20,690 bases of DNA from Ruminococcaceae bacterium UBA6855 (lineage in GTDB: Bacteria; Bacillota; Clostridia; Oscillospirales; Acutalibacteraceae): the NCBI GenBank assembly GCA_002451755.1, contig DKDF01000101.1:7013-27702 (forward strand), read 5' to 3'. Of this stretch, positions 1 to 7,381 are shown piece by piece. The position numbers and the translations under genes were made by a program. Numbering within the stretch: position 1 is the first letter of the stretch; every line of letters begins with the position of its first letter. The notes beneath the pieces are model-generated. The model was given only the letters and a program-made list of their open reading frames with translations. It was not told where the DNA came from and searched no databases.

Positions 1-63
1 GGTCTTGCCGTGGTCGACGTGCGCTATTATGGCTATATTTCTTACGTCTTCTCTCTTTGCCAA
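1..63 (-). CDS. typA: Translational GTPase TypA/BipA, N-terminal fragment
   Basis: Only the first 21 codons are present; the gene runs off the left edge. The peptide contains RNIAIIAHVDHGKT, the G1/P-loop region of translation-factor GTPases. The AHVDHGKT form preceded by RNIAII fits TypA/BipA, a ribosome-associated GTPase linked to 50S assembly and stress or cold growth, better than LepA (AHIDHGKS) or EF-G (AHIDAGKT). I chose the TTG at 61-63. An in-frame TGA lies only three codons upstream, leaving ATT and CTT as the only other candidates, and a GGGTG ribosome binding site sits 7 bases before the TTG. The nearest upstream ATG (minus strand) is in another frame and soon hits a stop. The gene has its own leader with a long hairpin (123-201). 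Confidence 0.85.
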   Translation of the reverse strand, partial: MAKREDVRNIAIIAHVDHGKT

Positions 64-122
64 AAGAATTCACCCATTCCTGAAAAATTTGTGATGATAA
101 AAGTTGAAAGCGGTCTGCGGAT

Positions 123-201
123 GGTCGTTTTTCCGTCAGCGCGCACAAAAACAAGAGCGCATCTTTGTGCGTCCTGACGAAAAAACCCCCGTCAAACGAC
201 C
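123..201 (-). promoter_or_regulatory. Long imperfect hairpin in the typA leader
   Basis: Read as minus-strand RNA, five bases at 197-201 (GGUCG) pair with 123-127. After an 11-base bulge, a 12-bp arm (174-185 with 128-139, one G-U pair) and then an 8-bp arm (164-171 with 142-149) follow, separated by a 2x2 internal loop. The terminal loop is 14 bases. Neither end has a U-tract suited to termination in the direction of typA. An alternative pairing, GGTCGTTT at 123-130 with AAACGACC at 194-201, competes with the base of the long stem. A smaller hairpin, GCCGC(5)GCGGC, lies at 207-221. Role unknown: it could be an RNA leader controlling typA or a small dispersed palindromic element. Confidence 0.55.
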
Positions 202-234
202 GCGCCGCCGCCAAATGCGGCAGAAAAAGCTAAA

Positions 235-240
235 ATTATA
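235..240 (-). promoter_or_regulatory. typA: Candidate -10 box for typA
   Basis: A perfect TATAAT is present on the minus strand, in an AT-rich stretch just downstream of the terminator-like hairpin of the preceding gene. I find no good -35 box at 16-18 bases. If used, transcription would start near 228 and give a leader of about 165 bases containing the long hairpin. Confidence 0.4.
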
Positions 241-260
241 AAAGCTTCTAAAAAGCACTA

Positions 261-290
261 TTTCGGCGGAACATAAAAGTTCCGCCGAAA
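261..290 (-). terminator. Hairpin terminator after the epimerase-family gene
   Basis: A perfect 12-bp inverted repeat (TTTCGGCGGAAC with GTTCCGCCGAAA, 6-base loop) begins 16 bases after the stop codon of the gene at 307-1329. On the minus strand it is followed by TAGTGCTTTTT, so the U-tract is offset by several bases and termination may be incomplete, with some read-through into typA. Confidence 0.65.
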
Positions 291-306
291 ATGAGTGTAT
301 GTTTAA

Positions 307-1329
307 TTATTCGCCCTTCATCTCAAGGAGCTTGACCTTGCCTTCATAGGAAGCAACGCTGACCTTGATAGAATCGGTGATAGCAGCCTTGATGTCGTCC
401 TCAGTAACACCGAGCTCCTTGTAAGCATAGTCGGTGGGCATGAAGAGATCAAGATCCATGATATCAGGAAGACCCATGGGATCGATGCCGCTGTCGATGC
501 CCTTCTCGGCATACTCCTTGACGATACCCTTGAGTCCCATTCTCATCATCCACGGCGGGATGCCGATGATCTTTCTGTTATCGCCCATGCCTCTTGCGGC
601 GTAGACTATCTTGAGGAACGGAGCCCACTTCATGTTGTAGCAGCTGATGGGCCATGCCTTTGCACCGGTGCTGTGCTCAGCCGCGCCGACGATGGACTCA
701 CCGACCTGGCGGACTGTAAGCATTGCTGTACCGCCTCTGGGATACATGGTGAAGGGAAGCTTATCCATTCTCTTGATCTGCTCGATAAGGATAACCCAAA
801 CGGGCTTTCTGCCGGGCTGAGTGCCGAAGATGTAGGGCAGCTCAAGAACGGCAACATCGAAGTTGTCATCGGCATAGGAGAAAGCGACGTTCTCCTGGTC
901 GATACGGCTTCTGATATAGGGGTGCTGCTCGCAGAGCTTCATATCCGGGCGCTCTTTGGCAAGGTAGGAGAAATAAGAGCCGAGGATAACGGCATTCTTA
1001 TAACCGAGCTCCTTGCAGATGGGAAGAAGTCTCTTGAGGGGAGCGATGTTGTACTTGTAGTAAGCATCGTAAACGGGTGCGGGGAATTCGACTCTCTCGT
1101 CGACGCCTGCGGCGAAAACGAAGCAGTCGCAGCCGGCCATAAGCTCTCTGATCTCATCGTCGGTCTTCTCGTAAATATTGCACATTACGATCTCCATCTC
1201 CTCGGGGATGGGAGCTCCTTCGGGAAGGGGCGGAAGAGCAACAGACTTGACGCTGTGGCCTCTGTCAATGAAAATACGCGCTGCGGCGCTGCCGAGAAGG
1301 CCGGTGCCGCCGATCATAAATACCTTCAT
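307..1329 (-). CDS. NAD(P)-binding epimerase/dehydratase-family protein (atypical SDR)
   Basis: A 340-residue protein with an N-terminal Rossmann fold: MKVFMIGGTGLLG gives the GxxGxxG dinucleotide motif at residues 7-13, as in extended short-chain dehydrogenases/reductases. The usual catalytic YxxxK appears as Y138-xxx-R142, so the general-base lysine is an arginine. The LGSYFSY segment around residue 118 sits where the catalytic Ser/Thr strand is expected. This pattern is common in atypical SDRs that bind nucleotide but do not do classical epimerase chemistry; substrate unknown. The ATG at 1327-1329 is preferred over an upstream in-frame start because GGAGG lies 8 bases before it. A near-consensus promoter and a 14-bp palindrome lie upstream. 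Codon use is strongly biased and regular, which would fit good expression. Confidence 0.85.
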   Translation of the reverse strand: MKVFMIGGTGLLGSAAARIFIDRGHSVKSVALPPLPEGAPIPEEMEIVMCNIYEKTDDEIRELMAGCDCFVFAAGVDERVEFPAPVYDAYYKYNIAPLKRLLPICKELGYKNAVILGSYFSYLAKERPDMKLCEQHPYIRSRIDQENVAFSYADDNFDVAVLELPYIFGTQPGRKPVWVILIEQIKRMDKLPFTMYPRGGTAMLTVRQVGESIVGAAEHSTGAKAWPISCYNMKWAPFLKIVYAARGMGDNRKIIGIPPWMMRMGLKGIVKEYAEKGIDSGIDPMGLPDIMDLDLFMPTDYAYKELGVTEDDIKAAITDSIKVSVASYEGKVKLLEMKGE

Positions 1330-1365
1330 TTTGTTTACCTCCAATTTATTTGCATTAGCTTTTTT

Positions 1366-1394
1366 ATTATACTTTTTATATCGGTAATAGTCAA
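1366..1394 (-). promoter_or_regulatory. Sigma-A-type promoter of the epimerase-family gene
   Basis: On the minus strand TTGACT (1389-1394) and TATAAT (1366-1371) are separated by exactly 17 bases, and the start codon follows at 1329. This is one of the closest matches to consensus in the window. Confidence 0.8.
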
Positions 1395-1413
1395 GCGATA
1401 AACGACAAAAAAG

Positions 1414-1427
1414 TGTACTAAAGTACA
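1414..1427. promoter_or_regulatory. Perfect 14-bp palindrome, operator-like
   Basis: TGTACTAAAGTACA is two perfect 6-base arms around AA. It lies 19 bases upstream of the -35 box of the epimerase-family gene and between that gene and the Nim-like gene. Its position suits binding of a dimeric transcription factor. The cognate regulator is not in the window and the motif is not assigned to a family. Confidence 0.4.
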
Positions 1428-1458
1428 AAAATTTCCGCCGATTTCTTTGTATAAAAAA

Positions 1459-1935
1459 TCATCGCTCCTGAATTTCCTTGCCGCTCATGTGCTCTATCGC
1501 GATTTCATACATCCGCACAGCCTTTCCCGCGGCGGCGATTTCCTCGTCCGCAAGGCTCTCGTCGGGATAGTATTTCATCGCGAGGCGTTTGACCAAAATC
1601 AATGTCTGAGTACGGTCTTCTATAACGCGGCATCTGCCGAACACGACGGCGCTGCGCATGAACGGTGCCCACGCCTCTTCACGGATAATCTCGTCCCCGT
1701 AAGCCGTGAAGCACACTTTATCGCATTTATTTATCGAGTCCGCCTTGTGACCCGCTTTTGCGCCGTGGAAATATATCTTTCCCGCCTCTTCGTCATAGAG
1801 ATAGTTTATCGGTATCGCATAAGGATATCCGTTATCGCCGTTGACAGCGAGCACTCCGCGGCGGGCTGAGCGCAGAATCTCTTTTGCCGCTTCTTCGCCG
1901 AGGGCGTTTTTACTTTTGCGAACAGGTCTGAACAT
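1459..1935 (-). CDS. Nim-type pyridoxamine 5'-phosphate oxidase-family flavoprotein
   Basis: A 158-residue protein of the split-barrel FMN-binding superfamily. It begins MFRPVRKSKNALG, and the region NGYPYAIPINYLYDEE followed by IYFHGAKAGHKAD and VCFTAYG matches the pattern of NimA-like proteins (GyPyxxPxNY, IYFHxAxxGhK). Family members bind flavin; some reduce 5-nitroimidazoles, but most chromosomal homologues in anaerobes have unknown physiological substrates, so resistance should not be assumed. Full length for the family. The start at 1933-1935 has GGAG 8 bases upstream; the longer in-frame version begins upstream of the -10 box and would not be transcribed from that promoter. I see no clear terminator before the next minus-strand gene. 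Confidence 0.88.
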   Translation of the reverse strand: MFRPVRKSKNALGEEAAKEILRSARRGVLAVNGDNGYPYAIPINYLYDEEAGKIYFHGAKAGHKADSINKCDKVCFTAYGDEIIREEAWAPFMRSAVVFGRCRVIEDRTQTLILVKRLAMKYYPDESLADEEIAAAGKAVRMYEIAIEHMSGKEIQER

Positions 1936-1963
1936 AATATCTTCTCCGGTGATTTTTGAAATT

Positions 1964-1972
1964 ATTGTAGCA
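1964..1972 (-). promoter_or_regulatory. Extended -10 promoter of the Nim-like gene
   Basis: Minus strand reads TGC TACAAT (TGn motif 1970-1972, -10 box 1964-1969), 29 bases before the start codon. The -35 region (about 1987-1992) is weak and abuts the U-tract of the preceding terminator, so this promoter probably relies on the extended -10. Confidence 0.55.
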
Positions 1973-1994
1973 GAAACGCGCATGGAAATCTATA

Positions 1995-2030
1995 GAAAAA
2001 CGCCCGAAGAGCGTCTGAACTCTCCGGGCG
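1995..2030 (-). terminator. Rho-independent terminator after the double phosphoesterase gene
   Basis: CGCCCGAAGAG (2001-2011) pairs with CTCTCCGGGCG (2020-2030) with one mismatch and an 8-base loop; on the minus strand it is followed by TTTTTCTATA. It lies 30 bases after the stop codon of the gene at 2061-5720. Confidence 0.85.
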
Positions 2031-2060
2031 TCTTTGTAGTTTTATATCAGAGAACTGTTA

Positions 2061-5000
2061 TCAGTCCTCTTTTTTCCTCTTTGCAGAGCAGCCGATAACA
2101 AACGCCGCGCCTGCGAATGCAATGAGCATTACGGGAGCTGCCGCGCCGGTGTTCGGCACTTTGCTGTCGCCCTCGGGCTTATTTGTGTCGGGCTTTGTCG
2201 AGGGGACAAGCGGGCTTGCGGGATCCGAAGGATCGAGTGGCTCGTTCGGGTTAGCAGGATCGGAAGGCTGGTCGGGATCGCCGGGCTTTGCGGGATCTTC
2301 CGGCTTTGCAGGCTCTTCCGGCTGCTCGGGATTCTCGGGCTCTTCCTTCTCCGCCTTGGAGAGCGCGAAGGAGTCGATTCTCGTTGCGCCGTCCTTTGCC
2401 TCATCGTCGAGCATATAAGCGTCGAAATAGAGCTTGCTGCCGTCGATGGTTATCGCGGAGAACACCGCGTTATCCGCATCGTAGATAGCCTCGGCTCTCG
2501 GGAAGAGCTTGTCGGTATCCTTGACATCCTTGGTCTGGTAGTCCTTGACACCCGCGCATGCGCTGATGACATAGACTGTGCCCTCAGGATTGAGCTTTGC
2601 GGTGTACTCTCTGCCGCCGAAGGTTATCTTCTGCTCCTCAGCCTTGACAACCTCGTTGTTGTCCATGACATCGGTGCGCAGATAGACATGGTCGTGACCC
2701 TGGAGGACGATATCGATGCCGAGGTCGGGCATGAGTCCGCAGAGCTGCTTGCGCATAGCCTTGACATCCTTGTCGTCATAGTGCGAGCCGTTGGAATAGA
2801 GCGCCTTATGGAGAACGACTATCTTCCACTGAGCGTCGCTTGCCTGGGCGTCTGCCTTGAGCCATGCGAGCTGATCGTCGCTGAGCGCCTTATCCTCGCT
2901 GAGGTTGTTGGTGTTGAGGACGATGAAGTGGGCGTTGTTGTAATCATAGGAATAGAACACGCCGCTCTCTCTGTCCTGATCGGCTGTCTCGGGCAGGACG
3001 AAGTTCTGGTCGAGCATATATCCGCTCTTCTCGTGGTTGCCCGCGGCAGGCATTATTGCGGTGTTCTTGATGTTCTCAGAGGCATTGAAGAACCACTGCC
3101 ACTGCTTGAAGTGCTTGGTGTAATCTACCTGGTCGCCCGCGCTGGCAAAGAACTTGCCCTCGGGGAACATCCTGAGCGCGGTATCGACTACCTTGCCCCA
3201 TGTGCCGTACTGAATGGCGTTCTGCGACTGCTCGTCGCTGACATGGAAGAAGGTGAAGGAATCGGAATTGTCCGCGGTCTCGATTATACCCGTATCGCTC
3301 CACCAGCCGTGCTTTGCATTGCCGACTCTGTAGCAATACTTCGTGCCGGGCTTGAGACCGGTTATGGTCGCGGTGTGGCGGTTGACATTGATGCCGTAAG
3401 AGATGAAGCCTATAACGCCGAGGTCGACGCCGGGATACTCCCTCTTGACGAGCTCGGAGGTCGTGCTGACCTTGACTCCCTTGGGAAGCTTATCCGTGAA
3501 AGTCGGGTTCTCCGAATACTCGGCTATCTGAATGTCGGAATTTTTGAGGCTGTACTTTGTATACCAGTTGATGCTTCTCTCGGTCGAAGCATCGCCGGAG
3601 AAAGTTGTGCCTATATTCGAGGGCAGGCGCATATTGTCCTGCGTTACCTCGGGCTTGACGGGACCGTCATAGACGAGGGTCACATCGAGATCGGACTTTG
3701 CCGCGGGATTCGTATCCTCGACGAGGCTGCGGATCATTCTGGCGGCAGTGTAGCCGATGCTGTCATACTGGCTCTGTGTCATGTACTCGTCGATAAGGAC
3801 GGTGTTGAGTATATTGCGGATGCTGCTGTACTTCTCGGGCAGGAGCTTGAGCACGCTGTAGATAACATTCTCATAGCTCGGATTGCCGCGGAAGAGTATC
3901 TGCATGATGATATCGGTCACAACGCCTATGGGGCTGGTGACAGAGCCGGCGGGGAAGAGCTTGCCGGGGTTGAACTGGAGGGTCGAGAGGATCTCGCCCT
4001 CGATGACATCGTTGAGCAGGGTGTCGATAAGGAAGTTGATGAGTTCCTTTGCGCCGTCTCTGTTCTCGAAATAGTCAAGGACATCGTTCATGAACTTGTC
4101 GTCGCTGATATCCTCGTTGGCGTTGTAGAGGGTATAAAGAACGGTGTAAGCGGCGTCCTCGAGGGTGCCCTTCTCGTTCTTGCTCTCCATGCCCATAGTC
4201 TCATAGAACTTGGTGCACTTGTAATCGGAGACCTGATAGTTGAGAGCCTTTGTGACTACGCCGTCAATAACCTCCATGACATGGTCGGGGTTATTGATAT
4301 AAGCTTTATCGACCTGCGCGCACAGATCCTTGATGAAGCTCATGACATTGGTGCTGACGGTCAGTATCTCAACGCTGCCGACCTCGAAGCCGTTCGTGCC
4401 GAGCGCGTCGACGATTATCTTCTCAAGGTCGATTCCCGAAGCCTCAAGATATGCATAGAGTCCGCCCGCCTCCTGAATGTCCTCGAAGATGCCGGAAAGG
4501 GCGTTGTCGATCGAGGTCATGGCGAAGTTGTGAAGATCGCCGGGGCCGTAGGTCTTGAAGAACGAGAAGCTGTTCTTATAGGGCTGAGCGTATGTCTTTG
4601 ATGTGCCGTTGGGGAAGTTGACAACGATGGGCTTATCCTCGTCGACTTCGTGGGACTTTGCATCGCAGATTATCTTGCCGTCCTGAGTATTGTCAAAGGT
4701 GACGGTTCTGAACTTGTTCGGGAAGCCCGAAAGAGATGTGGTCTCGATATCATAGAGAGTCTCGCCGTTGTCGCTGACATGGGAGGCGATATCGGGGGTG
4801 TGAAGATGCCCGCTGAAGACAAAGTGCATACCCGCGTCTGCGAGGGTCTCGGTGCACTCCATCCAATCGTCAAGCACGAAAGCAAAGAATATTTCGGGCT
4901 CGATGGTCATGTGGGGAACGAAGTTGTGGTGACCCATGCCGATGATGGTCTCGCCGTTTTTCTTCGCCTTTTCGCACTGCTTGAGCACCCACTGCATAAG

Positions 5001-5720
5001 CTCGGGGGTGATGCTGCCTGCGGTCTCCTGAACGTCATTGCCCTTGGCGGTAACATCGGACGAATACTTGTTGGTATCCATGACGATGAGTCTGTAGCCG
5101 CCCTTGAGGCTTATAGCGTAGGAGAGCTGACCCGCCTGACCTGTGGTGGGGGTGAAGACATCTTCTTTTTCGTCCGTCACAAGGTCGCGTCCGAGATTCT
5201 TATAGATCTCGCGGAACGCCTCGGGAGAGGTGACTTCGCCGGACTCCTGGACGCCGTTTCTGAAGGTCAGTCCGCGATAGTTGTTGACATCGTGGTTGCC
5301 GTTGACAACGATGACCGGAATGCCGGTCTCCTTCTCAAACGCTTCGAGCTTCGCTGCAAGAGCCTTGTGACCTGCAAGCTCGCCGTTGAGGGTCAGATCG
5401 CCGGGCAGGAACACATAGTCGCTCTTCTCCTCGGCGGCCTTGTCGAGAGCCGCTGTCAGGAGCGCGTCAACCTCGTTGTGCTGACGAGAACCTTTGTCGT
5501 TCCATTCGTTGTAGGCTTCGCTGAATCCGTTCTTTGTGTCTCCGGTTCCTTTTTCGGAATCAGCAAAATAGTGAATGTCGGAGATAGATGTGACTTTGAG
5601 CTTGCCCTTTTCGGTCTGCGCAAAGGCACTGAAAACTCCGGTCGGGAGGGCGGCAAGGACGAGGGTCATGCAGACTATGACTGCGATGATGCGTCTTGCC
5701 AGTCTTCCTTTGTTTTTCAT
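2061..5720 (-). CDS. Secreted, wall-anchored protein with two metallophosphoesterase domains
   Basis: 1219 residues. Residues 1-35 form a signal peptide (basic start, hydrophobic 11-25, AFAQ near cleavage). The first calcineurin-like domain shows SDIH (D48, H50), GD (D108), GNHD (N142), GHH (264-265) and GHLH (H305, H307). A helical middle (about 390-700) has no recognised domain. An FN3-like segment (GTKYCYRVG), as in purple acid phosphatases, precedes a second phosphoesterase domain with D829, GDQVDY (D863), GNHE (N895), H971 and GHDH (H1009, H1011). Residues 1126-1187 are a Pro/Glu/Asp-rich wall spacer, then VPNTG (1188-1192), a hydrophobic stretch and a KRKK tail: a sortase-type sorting signal with Val for Leu. 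Both metal sites look intact. Probable role: hydrolysis of extracellular phosphate esters; substrates unknown. GGAGG lies 7 bases before the ATG. It follows rmuC by 49 bases. Confidence 0.9.
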   Translation of the reverse strand: MKNKGRLARRIIAVIVCMTLVLAALPTGVFSAFAQTEKGKLKVTSISDIHYFADSEKGTGDTKNGFSEAYNEWNDKGSRQHNEVDALLTAALDKAAEEKSDYVFLPGDLTLNGELAGHKALAAKLEAFEKETGIPVIVVNGNHDVNNYRGLTFRNGVQESGEVTSPEAFREIYKNLGRDLVTDEKEDVFTPTTGQAGQLSYAISLKGGYRLIVMDTNKYSSDVTAKGNDVQETAGSITPELMQWVLKQCEKAKKNGETIIGMGHHNFVPHMTIEPEIFFAFVLDDWMECTETLADAGMHFVFSGHLHTPDIASHVSDNGETLYDIETTSLSGFPNKFRTVTFDNTQDGKIICDAKSHEVDEDKPIVVNFPNGTSKTYAQPYKNSFSFFKTYGPGDLHNFAMTSIDNALSGIFEDIQEAGGLYAYLEASGIDLEKIIVDALGTNGFEVGSVEILTVSTNVMSFIKDLCAQVDKAYINNPDHVMEVIDGVVTKALNYQVSDYKCTKFYETMGMESKNEKGTLEDAAYTVLYTLYNANEDISDDKFMNDVLDYFENRDGAKELINFLIDTLLNDVIEGEILSTLQFNPGKLFPAGSVTSPIGVVTDIIMQILFRGNPSYENVIYSVLKLLPEKYSSIRNILNTVLIDEYMTQSQYDSIGYTAARMIRSLVEDTNPAAKSDLDVTLVYDGPVKPEVTQDNMRLPSNIGTTFSGDASTERSINWYTKYSLKNSDIQIAEYSENPTFTDKLPKGVKVSTTSELVKREYPGVDLGVIGFISYGINVNRHTATITGLKPGTKYCYRVGNAKHGWWSDTGIIETADNSDSFTFFHVSDEQSQNAIQYGTWGKVVDTALRMFPEGKFFASAGDQVDYTKHFKQWQWFFNASENIKNTAIMPAAGNHEKSGYMLDQNFVLPETADQDRESGVFYSYDYNNAHFIVLNTNNLSEDKALSDDQLAWLKADAQASDAQWKIVVLHKALYSNGSHYDDKDVKAMRKQLCGLMPDLGIDIVLQGHDHVYLRTDVMDNNEVVKAEEQKITFGGREYTAKLNPEGTVYVISACAGVKDYQTKDVKDTDKLFPRAEAIYDADNAVFSAITIDGSKLYFDAYMLDDEAKDGATRIDSFALSKAEKEEPENPEQPEEPAKPEDPAKPGDPDQPSDPANPNEPLDPSDPASPLVPSTKPDTNKPEGDSKVPNTGAAAPVMLIAFAGAAFVIGCSAKRKKED

Positions 5721-5769
5721 TTCGTTTCCTCCTTTTTCTGGTTTTATATTAAACAAAAAACGAAAATGC

Positions 5770-7101
5770 TTAATTCTCCGAGCCGTCCGTCTGCTCGGCT
5801 ATGCCGAGATATGCGTCCGCCTCGGCGGCGTCCATGCTCTCGATTCCCTTGAGCTTGCCCGCCATGATACGGTTTCTGTCCTGCGCGGCAACAAGGGTGC
5901 GCCCCGCCTCGTCTATCTTTTTCTTCGCCTTGTCGAGCACGTCGCCGAACTTTTCATACTGCGCCTTGGCGACGGAGAGCAGGCGGCGAACTTCATTCGC
6001 CTTCTCGTTTATCGCCACGGCTCTGAAGCCCATGGAGAGGGAGTTGAGAAGCGCCGTTATCGTAGTCGGTCCCGCTATCATGATGTTATATTCGCGCTGG
6101 ATGCGCTCGGCTATCCCCGTGCGCGAGGACGCGATTTCGGCATAGAGCCCCTCGGTCGCGAGATACATTATCGCAAACGGGGTCGTCGCCGGAACGTTTA
6201 TGTATTTGGTGACGAGCTTCGCTTCGCTCAGGACTCTGTCCTCAAGAGCCTTGCGCGCTTTGGCAACTTCTTCGGCGTCCGCGCTGTCCGCGGCGGAGCA
6301 GAGGCGCACATAATCCTCCATAGGGAACTTCGAGTCAACGGGGAGATAGGCGTCCGCACCGCCGTCGCCGGCAGGAATGCGGATAGCGAACTCGACGCGC
6401 TCGGAGCTGCCCGGGCGGGTGGCGAAGTTTTTCTCATACATATTGGGTATCGTCTGGTCGAGTATGCCCTCGAGCTGGACTTCCGCCCATGTGCCGCGCG
6501 CCTTGACATTCGTCAGCACGCGGTTAAGATTCGTGACATTCGTTGTAACACCGGTCGAAAGCTCTTTCATTTCGCCGAGCGATTTGTAGACATTTTCGAG
6601 CTGCTCGGAAACAGTCTTGAACGAGCTGTCGAGTCGTGTCGTGAGGGTCGAGGAGAGCTTCTCGTCGACGGTCGCGCGCATCTCATCGAGCTTTTTCTCG
6701 TTGCTCTGCTGCATTTTCTCTATCGACTCTGCAATAATTCTCGACTGTCTGTCGTTTTGTTCTATGTTGTTGCGGCGGATAGTATCGAGCGACTTCGAGA
6801 ACATATCCGTCAGCTGCTGCTGATGCTTGAAATTTGCCTCGGTCATGAGTGCGAGGCGCTCGTTCATCTTGTCGAGCGATTCTGTAAGCTCGGAACGCAT
6901 GTCCTTCTGATTGCACGCGCTCTCTCTGCGGCTGCGCTCGAATTCGTCGCGCAGCTGACCCTCGAGCAAGCTGACTTTATGCTCAAGCGCTTTTATCTGC
7001 CCGTCCTGCGCGGAGGGGCGGCTGAGCTTCGTTATAATGATCACGAGCAGCACGGCGCAGACAGCCGAGAGAGCCGCCGCGATATATAAAACAGCGTTCA
7101 T
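5770..7101 (-). CDS. rmuC: DNA recombination protein RmuC homologue
   Basis: 443 residues: one N-terminal membrane helix (about 3-24), a long coiled coil (about 35-185, rich in K, E and Q), then the conserved RmuC core with GTWAEVQLEGILDQ, ERVEFAIRIP, LPVDSKFP and PFAIMYLATEGLYAE. RmuC proteins carry a predicted nuclease-like fold and limit inversions at short inverted repeats in E. coli; biochemical activity is not settled. The ATG at 7099-7101 has GGAG 9 bases upstream; the track's alternative in-frame TTG at 7114-7116 lies before that site and is not preferred. A strong extended -10 promoter lies upstream. The next gene starts 49 bases after the stop without an evident terminator, so co-transcription with the phosphoesterase gene is likely though no functional link is obvious. 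Confidence 0.92.
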   Translation of the reverse strand: MNAVLYIAAALSAVCAVLLVIIITKLSRPSAQDGQIKALEHKVSLLEGQLRDEFERSRRESACNQKDMRSELTESLDKMNERLALMTEANFKHQQQLTDMFSKSLDTIRRNNIEQNDRQSRIIAESIEKMQQSNEKKLDEMRATVDEKLSSTLTTRLDSSFKTVSEQLENVYKSLGEMKELSTGVTTNVTNLNRVLTNVKARGTWAEVQLEGILDQTIPNMYEKNFATRPGSSERVEFAIRIPAGDGGADAYLPVDSKFPMEDYVRLCSAADSADAEEVAKARKALEDRVLSEAKLVTKYINVPATTPFAIMYLATEGLYAEIASSRTGIAERIQREYNIMIAGPTTITALLNSLSMGFRAVAINEKANEVRRLLSVAKAQYEKFGDVLDKAKKKIDEAGRTLVAAQDRNRIMAGKLKGIESMDAAEADAYLGIAEQTDGSEN

Positions 7102-7138
7102 AATTCCGATCTCCAAAATCTGTAAGATATGATAAAGA

Positions 7139-7167
7139 ATTGTAACAGATTTTTAAAAAAATTGCAA
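7139..7167 (-). promoter_or_regulatory. rmuC: Sigma-A-type promoter of rmuC
   Basis: Minus strand TTGCAA (7162-7167), 17-base spacer, TACAAT (7139-7144), with a TGT extended -10 immediately before it. The spacer is a run of T and A. The start codon follows at 7101. Confidence 0.75.
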
Positions 7168-7247
7168 CAATTTATACAGATATATTTTTAACAATAAAAA
7201 TTTTTTGAACAATATTATATTTGCCGGATAATCTTCGCAATTAACGG

Positions 7248-7277
7248 TTGATAACGGGAGTGGTTTTATGCTACTAT
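7248..7277 (+). promoter_or_regulatory. Promoter of the oligopeptide-binding lipoprotein gene
   Basis: TTGATA (7248-7253), 18-base spacer, TACTAT (7272-7277), with TGC directly before the -10 box. This would give a leader of about 100 bases before the ATG at 7382. It is divergent from the rmuC promoter; the 80 AT-rich bases between them could host shared control. Confidence 0.6.
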
Positions 7278-7292
7278 ATAATGTATCTGAAA

Positions 7293-7307
7293 GGGACTGC
7301 ATGTCCC
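7293..7307 (+). promoter_or_regulatory. Small hairpin in the lipoprotein leader
   Basis: GGGAC (7293-7297) pairs with GTCCC (7303-7307) around TGCAT. It is followed by an A-run rather than U, so it is not a terminator in this direction. It lies early in the predicted leader; function unknown. Confidence 0.3.
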
Positions 7308-7381
7308 GAAAAAATTATGCCTCAGACTGCCCGCGGAATTTGTATAAATGCGCCGGGGTTTTTGATATACGGAGGAAAAGC

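Noticed and set aside
1330..1428. Upstream extension of the epimerase-family protein
   Set aside because: The extra 33 residues overlap the promoter and ribosome binding site and lie before the canonical MKVFMIGGTG start.
1459..1935. Nitroimidazole resistance gene
   Set aside because: The protein belongs to the Nim-like family, but no insertion sequence lies upstream and chromosomal homologues often do not confer resistance; only the family assignment is supported.
2688..4601. A 637-codon open frame on the plus strand opposite the double phosphoesterase gene
   Set aside because: It lies antisense to a gene with clear catalytic motifs; its translation is Val/Ile/Glu/Asp-rich without motifs, and the long frame is a by-product of biased codon use in the real gene.
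5575..7089. A 504-codon plus-strand open frame opposite rmuC
   Set aside because: It is the mirror of RmuC, which has the full family signature; no ribosome binding site or domain in the antisense product.
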